Assembly: GCA_020722165.1 (NCBI GenBank)
Contig: DYLI01000039.1
Span: 5,768 to 12,942 of the forward strand
DNA length: 7,175 bases
From: Halothiobacillus neapolitanus
GTDB taxonomy: Bacteria; Pseudomonadota; Gammaproteobacteria; Halothiobacillales; Halothiobacillaceae
Direction: 5' to 3'
Numbering within the stretch: the stretch's first letter is position 1; each line of letters starts with the position of its first letter. Below, piece after piece: positions 1 to 7,175 of this stretch. The translations under genes were made by a program, and so were the position numbers. Below the pieces are notes generated by a model that saw only the letters and a program-made list of their open reading frames with translations, was not told the DNA's origin and ran no database searches.

Positions 1-61
1 GCCATCTGTCGGACTTGAGACGATCTGGCGGCACGTTTTGGCTGTTAGACTTCACCTCCTT

Positions 62-75
62 TTGACTTAGATCAC
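62..75 (+). promoter_or_regulatory. possible FNR/Anr-like site upstream of the SulP gene
   Basis: The sequence TTGAC-TTAG-ATCAC matches 8 of 10 positions of the FNR/Anr consensus TTGAT-N4-ATCAA, with the TTGA and ATCA cores intact. It lies only 10 bases before the SulP start codon, where a bound regulator would more likely repress than activate. No clear -35/-10 pair could be placed around it, and a match this short can arise by chance. Confidence 0.2.
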
Positions 76-84
76 GCTTATCCC

Positions 85-1623
85 ATGTTCCACCTCATCG
101 CCAACCATGCTCCCAAGAATGTCCGCACTGACCTGCTTTCAGGCCTGACCGTGGCGCTCGCTTTGGTGCCCGAAGCGATTGCCTTTGCATTGGTTGCGCA
201 ACTTCATCCACTGATGGGACTGTATGCGGCCTTCATAGTCGCCCTCATAACCTCGGCCTTCGGTGGTCGTCCAGGCATGATTTCTGCGGCTGCGGGTTCG
301 CTAGCCGTGGTCATGGTGGCGCTGGTGGTGCAACACGGGCCACAATATCTGCTTGCCGCCGTGGTGCTGATGGGTGTCATTCAAATTGCTGCTGGGTTGT
401 TCAAATTGGGAAAATTCATACGCATCGTGCCCTACCCGGTGTTTTTGGGCTTTGTGAATGGACTGGCCATTGTGATTCTGTTGGCGCAGTTCGAACAGTT
501 CAAAATCACCACGCCTGACGGCGCTAAAGAATGGCTTAGTGGCATGGCGCTCTACATTATGTTTGCGCTGATTGCCCTGACCATGGCGATTGCGCATTTC
601 CTGCCGCGTTTTACCAATGCCTTACCTGCCACGCTGGTGGCTATTATTGTGGTCAGCGTGCTGACTTTTGTCCTTAATCTGGACACACGCACCGTCGGCG
701 ATATGGCCTCGATTGCTGGCGGCTTGCCAGATTTTTCGATTCCTCAAGTACCCCTCACGCTGGAAACGCTATGGATTGTGCTGCCATATGCCTTTGTGTT
801 TGCCGGGGTCGGGCTGATTGAAAGCCTGCTGACACTGCAACTCGTGGATGACATGACCGAAACACGCGGCCAGCCCAATCGTGAATGCATGGCACTGGGC
901 GCAGCCAATATCACCAGTGGCTTTTTCGGCGGCATGGGCGGTTGCGCGCTGGTGGGGCAAAGCATGATTAACGTCGAATCCGGTGGGCGTGGGCGCTTGT
1001 CGGGCATTACGGCGGCGCTGGTCTTGCTGATGTTCATCCTGTTTCTCGCGCCGGTTGTCGAGCAAATTCCCCTTGCTGCGCTGGTGGGCATTATGTTCAT
1101 GGTGGTCATCGGCACCTTTGAATGGGGCACGCTACACATGATCGGCAAAGTGCCGCGCCAAGAAATCATGATTAGTGTCATGGTGGCGGTGATTACCGTC
1201 GTCGCCGACCTTGCCCTCGCCGTGATAACGGGTGTGATTGTGTCTGCACTGCTGTTCGCATGGGATCACGCCAAGCATATTCGTGTCGAAACCGAACAAC
1301 TCATTGATGGCAGCAAGCTTTACCGATTAATCGGTCCGTTATTTTTCGCCTCAGCACAGAACTTTGCCGAACTATTCGACCCGAAAAATGACCCCGAGCA
1401 TGTGATTATCGACTTCGCACGTTCGCGGGTGGCCGATCAATCTGCTTTGGAAGCCATTGATAATCTGGCAGAAAAATATCGTGTGGCGGGCAAAACCTTG
1501 CATCTTCGCCACCTTGCACCCGATTGCCGCGAATTACTGCGCAACGCAGGCGATCTGGTCGAGGTGAATATCAAGGAAGACCCGGTGTATCACGTGGCTG
1601 AAGGCCATCCTACCAAGAACTGA
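85..1623 (+). CDS. SulP-family (SLC26-like) inorganic anion transporter with STAS domain
   Basis: Inner-membrane secondary transporter of the SulP/SLC26 family. Members carry sulfate, bicarbonate or other anions; the substrate here cannot be told from sequence. The 512-residue product opens with the family's N-terminal signature (about residues 16-50: DLLSGLTVALALVPEAIAFA, then GLYAAF), followed by roughly ten or more hydrophobic segments up to about residue 395. The conserved stretch at about 242-306 (GLIESLLTLQLVDDMT, NREC, GFFGGMGG) belongs to the transmembrane core. A cytoplasmic STAS domain covers about 405-495 and includes DFARSRVADQSALEAID at 443-459. Length is near the short end for SulP proteins, but the domain set is complete. 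ATG at 85 is the only plausible start: an in-frame TAG lies at 46-48 with no start codon between. No Shine-Dalgarno sequence is visible. The gene stands alone on its strand, converges on the cytochrome gene, and ends at the terminator at 1718-1748. Family call is firm. Confidence 0.95.
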   Translation: MFHLIANHAPKNVRTDLLSGLTVALALVPEAIAFALVAQLHPLMGLYAAFIVALITSAFGGRPGMISAAAGSLAVVMVALVVQHGPQYLLAAVVLMGVIQIAAGLFKLGKFIRIVPYPVFLGFVNGLAIVILLAQFEQFKITTPDGAKEWLSGMALYIMFALIALTMAIAHFLPRFTNALPATLVAIIVVSVLTFVLNLDTRTVGDMASIAGGLPDFSIPQVPLTLETLWIVLPYAFVFAGVGLIESLLTLQLVDDMTETRGQPNRECMALGAANITSGFFGGMGGCALVGQSMINVESGGRGRLSGITAALVLLMFILFLAPVVEQIPLAALVGIMFMVVIGTFEWGTLHMIGKVPRQEIMISVMVAVITVVADLALAVITGVIVSALLFAWDHAKHIRVETEQLIDGSKLYRLIGPLFFASAQNFAELFDPKNDPEHVIIDFARSRVADQSALEAIDNLAEKYRVAGKTLHLRHLAPDCRELLRNAGDLVEVNIKEDPVYHVAEGHPTKN

Positions 1624-1632
1624 AGCATTTTC

Positions 1633-1700
1633 AGCCACAGAGAGCACAGAGCCCCCAGAGAACAACGCTCTCCTCGGTGAACTGTGTGGGCTCTGTGGCT
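1633..1700. repeat. CACAGAG palindromic intergenic repeat (REP/MITE-like)
   Basis: The left arm AGCCACAGAG (1633-1642) is a perfect reverse complement of CTCTGTGGCT (1691-1700). A shifted pairing is also perfect: CACAGAGCCC (1645-1654) with GGGCTCTGTG (1688-1697). The two alternatives exist because the left arm is a short tandem repeat with a 9-base period: CACAGAG at 1636 and 1645, and CCCAGAG at 1654. It lies between the SulP stop codon and the terminator. Similar CACAGAG/CTCTGTG intergenic repeats are common in proteobacterial genomes as I recall them; I could not check copy number here. Confidence 0.6.
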
Positions 1701-1717
1701 CGTTCATTTCAACCCAT

Positions 1718-1748
1718 AAAAAAGCGGCACGATCGCCGCTTTTTTTTT
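1718..1748. terminator. bidirectional Rho-independent terminator
   Basis: The stem AGCGGC (1723-1728) pairs with GCCGCT (1735-1740) around the 6-base loop ACGATC. It is flanked by an A-run on the left (1718-1723) and a T-run on the right (1740-1748). It can therefore end transcription of the SulP gene on the + strand and of the cytochrome gene on the - strand, whose stop codon is only about 14 bases away. Confidence 0.9.
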
Positions 1749-1762
1749 CAGGAAAAACCAAA

Positions 1763-2065
1763 CTACTTCAGTTTGTAGTACTTGGTGTTGAGATATTCAG
1801 TCACCGCCGCAACGTCCTCATCAAACCAGTCGATATTGAAGTTACTGGCACAGTTCTGTACCTGGGTGTTCAGGCTGGCTTTAGTTTTCAATTTCTTACC
1901 AACGCGGCTGGTATAAAACTTGTCATCGTGCGCTGCCATATGGCAGGCAGCGCATTTATCGGCGTGCAGCTTTTCTCCTTTGGCCATCATTTCAGGGGCG
2001 GCCTGAACGGGTGTGCCAAAGACAAAGGCTGCGGTGATTAGGCTCATCATTGCTATACGCTTCAT
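1763..2065 (-). CDS. small periplasmic monoheme c-type cytochrome
   Basis: Predicted 100-residue exported cytochrome c. Residues 1-22 or so form a Sec signal peptide: MKR, a hydrophobic core, then a cleavage region near TPVQAA. One heme-binding CXXCH motif (CAACH) lies at residues 38-42, so heme would be attached in the periplasm. The C-terminal half carries a third cysteine (C72) and a conserved-looking end (WFDEDVAAVTEYLNTKYYK). No methionine follows M43, directly after the heme motif, so the usual distal Met ligand of class I cytochromes is absent. The layout recalls small SHP-like or related monoheme cytochromes, but family placement is uncertain, as are the electron partners. ATG at 2065 is chosen over an upstream TTG at 2161 because the signal peptide begins there and a perfect AGGAGG lies 7 bases upstream. 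The gene follows ygiQ by about 100 bases on the same strand with no clear terminator between, so partial co-transcription is possible. Confidence 0.88.
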   Translation of the reverse strand: MKRIAMMSLITAAFVFGTPVQAAPEMMAKGEKLHADKCAACHMAAHDDKFYTSRVGKKLKTKASLNTQVQNCASNFNIDWFDEDVAAVTEYLNTKYYKLK

Positions 2066-2072
2066 GGTGTGT

Positions 2073-2078
2073 CCTCCT
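2073..2078 (-). promoter_or_regulatory. ribosome binding site of the cytochrome gene
   Basis: AGGAGG on the - strand, 7 bases upstream of the ATG at 2065. This is the strongest Shine-Dalgarno sequence among the window's genes. It decides the start codon in favour of the version that begins with the signal peptide. Confidence 0.9.
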
Positions 2079-2166
2079 GTGAGAGATGGTTGATGGCGCA
2101 AATCAAGGTTAGCTTGCTCCGCCAATAAACACGCATCAATGATTTTTAAGCCGCCATTCAATCAGG

Positions 2167-4521
<2,355 letters not shown>

Positions 4522-4554
4522 GAATAAAAAACGCAGCGTTAAGAATGGCTGCGC

Positions 4555-4584
4555 ATTATCAACCTTTGTGCCCAGCTTAGCCAA
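4555..4584 (-). promoter_or_regulatory. candidate sigma-70 promoter of ygiQ
   Basis: On the - strand, TTGGCT (4579-4584, 4 of 6 to TTGACA) is followed after 18 bases by GATAAT (4555-4560, 5 of 6 to TATAAT). Transcription would start near 4548, giving a leader of about 27 bases to the ATG at 4521. This position agrees with that start codon and argues against the upstream TTG at 4587. It is a consensus match only. Confidence 0.45.
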
Positions 4585-4616
4585 CAAAGCCTTTGATTAT
4601 CAGGGTGATTTATTAG

Positions 4617-4681
4617 CCAAGCTCTTGGGCGCAGGAGGCGCTCCTAAGTGAATGCGTCTTGTAGACCGGATGCCAATCCGG
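4617..4681. repeat. three short intergenic palindromes (REP-like cluster, left part)
   Basis: Three small hairpins lie in a row: CCAAG-CT-CTTGG (4617-4628), AGGAG-GCG-CTCCT (4633-4645) and CCGGAT-GCCA-ATCCGG (4666-4681), each with a perfect 5- or 6-base stem. None is followed by a T-run, so they are not ordinary intrinsic terminators. The gap between ppiD and ygiQ shows no coding potential. The CCGGAT palindrome shares the CCCGGAT core with the neighbouring element at 4686-4756, which suggests one compound REP (BIME-like) block. Confidence 0.5.
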
Positions 4682-4685
4682 GGCA

Positions 4686-4756
4686 GGTATCACCACAGAC
4701 ACGCGCTTCCCCAGATTGCGCTTCGCTTCATCCGGGCTATCTTGCCAGGTGATGCC
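4686..4756. repeat. REP-like palindromic element downstream of ppiD
   Basis: An outer inverted repeat, GGTATCACC (4686-4694) with GGTGATGCC (4748-4756), pairs at 8 of 9 positions with the ninth a possible G-U. It encloses an inner palindrome. Read on the - strand the inner part is CCCGGAT, a 13-base loop rich in GAAGCG, then ATCTGGG (7 pairs, one of them G-U; 4711-4737). The phrase AGCCCGGATGAAGCG resembles a REP family common in Gamma- and Betaproteobacteria, from memory. It starts about 11 bases after the ppiD stop codon, so it would sit in the 3' end of that transcript, where such structures can block exonucleases or help termination. Confidence 0.6.
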
Positions 4757-4767
4757 ACAAATAATTC

Positions 4768-6651
4768 TTAAATATCCTGACGCTGTGTAATCTCAGCCTT
4801 GGCACGTAAATAGGCATCAAACACCGCGCCGTCACCCATCGCTTGGTTACGACGCAGCTCTTGCAGCAAACGCTGGCGCTCGTCCGCCGCCACAAGAGCA
4901 GGCTCGCCGGGCTTGACGGCTAACAAGCGCAGCACCGCATAGTCACCGGAAGGCAAACGCAGCGCCTGCGTCGAAACGGATCCTGCCGCTGGGGGCTGCA
5001 TGGCAAACGCAGCGCGTGCAATGTCCGCTTCAACCTCGCGCGACTGACGCTTAATTGTGCCCGTGAATGAGCGCTGCGCGCCCGCTGGCTGATCAACCTC
5101 GCCAGCTTGAGCCAGCGCAAGGCGCACGGTTTCCGCCTCTGCCTGCATCGCTTTGCTTAGCTCTTGCTCAATCAGGCGTTTTTCAACCTCGGCACGTACA
5201 CTCGCCAAAGGCTGATCGGCTGCATCTTCATGTTCCAGCAAGCGCAGCACGACAGACTGCTGGTTGCCCAAATCCAATACCTCACTATTGCGCCCTTGCT
5301 TCAGCACATCGTCACTGAACGCCGCCTGCTGCATTTTGGCCTTATCGCCTAATGCTGCACGCTCCAGCCATTCACTCTTGGTCACGCTCAATCCCAACTG
5401 TTCAGCGGCAGGCAACAAGCTGTCCGGATGCTCATACGTCAGCGTGGCCAAGCGATCGGCATAATCATGAAACTGGGCTTCGGCCATGGTCAGACGAGCA
5501 TCCTGCTCAATTTGCGCATGCACAGACTCCAGTGGCTTAGCTATGACCGGCTCGATACTGTCCAGCACAATCAAATGCCAACCGAACGGGCTGCGTACGG
5601 GTTCACTGATGGCTCCCGCCTTGGGCAATGCAAACAAGGCTTTTTCAAACGGCTCGACCATCATGCCGCGTGTGACCGAGCCGAGTTTTCCACCTTGTTT
5701 GGCTGAGCCTGGGTCTTGAGAAAAATCTTCGGCCAACTTGGAGAAGTCTTCGCCATTGCCCACGCGCTGGCGCAGATTTTCGATGGTTTTACGCGCCACG
5801 GACTCATCTGCACCCGGTTCTACCGCAAGAAGAATGTGACGCGCCTGGCGTGCTTCAAGCTGTTTCTGCGCCTCCACATAGGCTTCATACGCCACACGAA
5901 TATCGTCTTCAGAGGGCTTCATTAACTTGGACAAGCTTTCAACACTTAGCTCGATTTTTTCGACTCGCACGCGTTCCGCACGGCGAAAATCCGCTTGGTG
6001 TTCCTTGAAATACGCCTCCAACGCCGCCTCATCCGGCTTGATCGCTGCCAGACGTTGAGCCGCTGGCAAACGGTACACCTCAAGCTCGCGCAGTTGATCG
6101 CGCAGACGCACATAGCTATCGACATCGGCCTGAGTCACAAACGCCGACTGTGCAATGCCGTCTTGCAGTTGCTGCACGACTAGATCGAGACGCACCAGCG
6201 CTTCAAAGCTTTGTGGCACCTGCCCCTGTAAACGCAGCACTTGCTCGTAACGCGCCTGGCTGAATTGACCGTTTTCCTGAAAAGCCGGAATGGAACGTAG
6301 TAATCCAGCCAGCTCGGCATCACTCACGCGCAACCCATTATCTTTTGCGTACTGGCTCAAAACCTCGCGCGAGACCAAAGCGTTCAACACTTGGCGCTTG
6401 ATTCCCATGCCTTCCAGCATTTCCGGTGAAACAGTGCCGCCAAATTGCTGCGCTATACGCTGACGCTCCTGCTCATAGGCCTGGTCAAATGCGCTTTGGC
6501 TGATCTCCTGCCCATTGATGGTCGCGAGCGGCTGAGCCTGTCCGCCCTGGAAATACTCACCCACTCCCCACAAAACAAACGGGACGGTAATCAGACCAAC
6601 GATGGTATAAGCAATCCAGCCAGAAATTTTTTCGCGTAAATCCATCAACAT
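4768..6651 (-). CDS. ppiD: PpiD-like membrane-anchored periplasmic folding factor (SurA_N / parvulin)
   Basis: Predicted 627-residue chaperone anchored in the inner membrane by one N-terminal helix (about residues 11-30, WIAYTIVGLITVPFVLWGVG), with the rest in the periplasm. In E. coli, PpiD works at the exit of the SecYEG translocon on newly exported proteins. A SurA-N-like chaperone region covers about residues 40-200 (TINGQEISQSAFDQAYEQER; SIPAFQENGQFSQARYEQVL). A parvulin domain covers about 269-370, with ARHILL, SKLAEDFSQDPGSAKQGGKLG and SPFGWHLI. The helical C-terminal part has no clear motif. Length matches E. coli PpiD (623 residues). ATG at 6651 is chosen because MLMDLREKISGW aligns with the E. 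coli start and an AAGAG lies about 11 bases upstream; ATG at 6645 is the alternative. A longer GTG start at 6729 would lie inside the repeat at 6680-6782. Position next to hupB supports the name. Confidence 0.92.
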   Translation of the reverse strand: MLMDLREKISGWIAYTIVGLITVPFVLWGVGEYFQGGQAQPLATINGQEISQSAFDQAYEQERQRIAQQFGGTVSPEMLEGMGIKRQVLNALVSREVLSQYAKDNGLRVSDAELAGLLRSIPAFQENGQFSQARYEQVLRLQGQVPQSFEALVRLDLVVQQLQDGIAQSAFVTQADVDSYVRLRDQLRELEVYRLPAAQRLAAIKPDEAALEAYFKEHQADFRRAERVRVEKIELSVESLSKLMKPSEDDIRVAYEAYVEAQKQLEARQARHILLAVEPGADESVARKTIENLRQRVGNGEDFSKLAEDFSQDPGSAKQGGKLGSVTRGMMVEPFEKALFALPKAGAISEPVRSPFGWHLIVLDSIEPVIAKPLESVHAQIEQDARLTMAEAQFHDYADRLATLTYEHPDSLLPAAEQLGLSVTKSEWLERAALGDKAKMQQAAFSDDVLKQGRNSEVLDLGNQQSVVLRLLEHEDAADQPLASVRAEVEKRLIEQELSKAMQAEAETVRLALAQAGEVDQPAGAQRSFTGTIKRQSREVEADIARAAFAMQPPAAGSVSTQALRLPSGDYAVLRLLAVKPGEPALVAADERQRLLQELRRNQAMGDGAVFDAYLRAKAEITQRQDI

Positions 6652-6679
6652 GGCAGAACGATCTCTTAAGAAAACTTGG

Positions 6680-6782
6680 ATAGGACTTACGCAAAAATGA
6701 TCCAGCAAGGCAAAACACCGAAGACACACTTAGTACGGCGAGGTGCTTTAACGCCGCTGGGGCAGTTTTGCGTACGTCCTAT
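6680..6782. mobile_element. candidate miniature inverted-repeat element (MITE) between hupB and ppiD
   Basis: The ends are inverted copies: ATAGGACTTACGCAAAA (6680-6696) and the reverse complement of 6766-6782 differ at one base in 17. The match continues inward to 6706/6756, at 23 of 27 positions. The centre holds a smaller palindrome (CGGCG 6736-6740, CGCCG 6752-6756). If the element runs from GGAC to GTCC (6683-6779), it is flanked on both sides by TA, consistent with a TA target duplication as made by IS630/Tc1-type transposases. It is too short for a transposase, so it would be moved in trans. It fills most of the stretch upstream of ppiD and may affect that gene's expression. Confidence 0.6.
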
Positions 6783-6783
6783 T

Positions 6784-6845
6784 AAACAAGAAAAACCCCT
6801 CGTCCCAACACCTTGCCAAATGGCAACGGATATAGGCGCGAGGGG
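6784..6845 (-). terminator. Rho-independent terminator of hupB
   Basis: Read on the - strand, CCCCTCG (6845-6839) pairs with CGAGGGG (6802-6796) and is followed at once by TTTTT (6795-6791), then CTTGTTT. The enclosed stretch contains its own perfect hairpin, TTGCCA-TT-TGGCAA (6826-6813), so the structure is a branched stem. It starts about 20 bases after the hupB stop codon and separates hupB from ppiD transcription. Confidence 0.85.
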
Positions 6846-6865
6846 ATCAAAAAGACAAATGGCAA

Positions 6866-7141
6866 TTAACCGTTTACGGCATCCTTCAAGCCCTTACCTG
6901 CCTTGAATGAAGGCAGTTTAGAAGCAGCAATACTGATTTCAGCGCCGGTCTGTGGGTTGCGACCGGTGCGTGCTTCACGCTCGCGTACCAAAAAAGTACC
7001 AAAGCCAACCAAGGTGACTTGATCGCCGTTCTTGAGGGCTTCGGTAACGGCAGCAATCACGCCATCCACAGCCTTGGCTGCAGAAGCTTTGGTAAGGTCG
7101 GCAGAGTGGGCGACGGCATCAATCAGTTCAGATTTATTCAT
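6866..7141 (-). CDS. hupB: DNA-binding protein HU, beta-type
   Basis: A 91-residue nucleoid protein that binds and bends DNA without strong sequence preference, as a homo- or heterodimer. The full-length HU fold is present: an N-terminal helical dimerisation part (MNKSELIDAVA..., residues 1-40), the turn VGFGTFLVRERE (about 45-56), and the DNA-binding arm RTGRNPQTG (58-66) with the proline (P63) that intercalates between base pairs in HU/IHF proteins. The C-terminus SFKAGKGLKDAVNG closely matches E. coli HupB. ATG at 7141 has an AAGGAT about 9 bases upstream (7151-7156). The promoter lies mostly outside the window. In E. coli, lon precedes hupB and ppiD follows it; ppiD follows here too, beyond a strong terminator and a repeat element. 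IHF is less likely given the HupB-like ends and the MNKSELID start. Confidence 0.97.
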   Translation of the reverse strand: MNKSELIDAVAHSADLTKASAAKAVDGVIAAVTEALKNGDQVTLVGFGTFLVREREARTGRNPQTGAEISIAASKLPSFKAGKGLKDAVNG

Positions 7142-7175
7142 GGCTTGAAGATCCTTGTTTAAGTGGACAGGCTAA

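Noticed and set aside
744..1181. A 145-codon open frame on the - strand inside the SulP gene
   Set aside because: It is a shadow of the transporter coding sequence; its composition is low-complexity and it has no recognisable domain.
2066..2161. N-terminal extension of the cytochrome to a TTG codon at 2161
   Set aside because: It would bury the signal peptide, while the ATG at 2065 has a perfect AGGAGG 7 bases upstream.
2066..2166. Terminator or promoter between ygiQ and the cytochrome gene
   Set aside because: Only a weak TGATT/AATCA pairing and no stem followed by a T-run is visible; no good -10/-35 pair was found.
4522..4587. N-terminal extension of YgiQ to a TTG codon at 4587
   Set aside because: The extra 22 residues do not match YgiQ homologues, the AAAGG is too close to the TTG, and a good -10/-35 pair lies inside this stretch.
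6652..6729. N-terminal extension of PpiD to a GTG codon at 6729
   Set aside because: The extra residues would be encoded partly by the repeat at 6680-6782 and do not match PpiD; the ATG at 6651 matches the family start.
7142..7175. Possible end of lon upstream of hupB
   Set aside because: Gene order in E. coli suggests lon here, but only 34 bases are available, too few to show any coding sequence.

Overview
The window looks like ordinary core chromosome of a proteobacterium. A gammaproteobacterium is most likely, because the hupB-ppiD gene pair is present, the PpiD-like N-terminus (MLMDLREKISGWIA...) has a gammaproteobacterial look, and the YgiQ sequence is close to the enterobacterial one. 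Base composition is moderately GC-rich. This placement rests on remembered protein sequences and not on a search. I see no phage genes, CRISPR array, tRNA or rRNA.

Layout from left to right: (1) a + strand SulP-family anion transporter with a C-terminal STAS domain (85-1623). (2) A 140-bp convergent gap (1624-1762) holding an imperfect palindromic repeat built on a 9-bp period (CACAGAG units) and a bidirectional intrinsic terminator. (3) A - strand gene for a small periplasmic monoheme c-type cytochrome (1763-2065) with a perfect AGGAGG ribosome binding site. (4) A - strand ygiQ-type radical SAM gene (2167-4521). (5) A 246-bp gap (4522-4767) with a plausible ygiQ promoter and a cluster of REP-like palindromes. 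(6) A - strand ppiD-like membrane-anchored periplasmic folding factor (4768-6651). (7) A 214-bp gap (6652-6865) holding a candidate 103-bp miniature inverted-repeat element and the terminator of the next gene. (8) hupB, encoding the HU nucleoid protein (6866-7141), near the right edge.

Four of the five genes are on the - strand and read hupB, ppiD, ygiQ, cytochrome c. hupB followed by ppiD is a conserved neighbourhood (lon-hupB-ppiD in E. coli), but here a strong terminator and the mobile-looking repeat separate them, so they are probably transcribed independently. The five genes do not form one pathway. They cover anion transport, periplasmic electron transfer, an uncharacterised radical SAM enzyme, envelope protein folding and DNA architecture.

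I found no convincing new multi-gene system. The observations most worth a second look are intergenic: the MITE-like element between hupB and ppiD, the REP cluster behind ppiD, and the CACAGAG palindrome behind the transporter. At protein level, the small cytochrome lacks any methionine that could be the usual distal heme ligand, and the PpiD homologue keeps parvulin active-site histidines that E. coli PpiD has lost.
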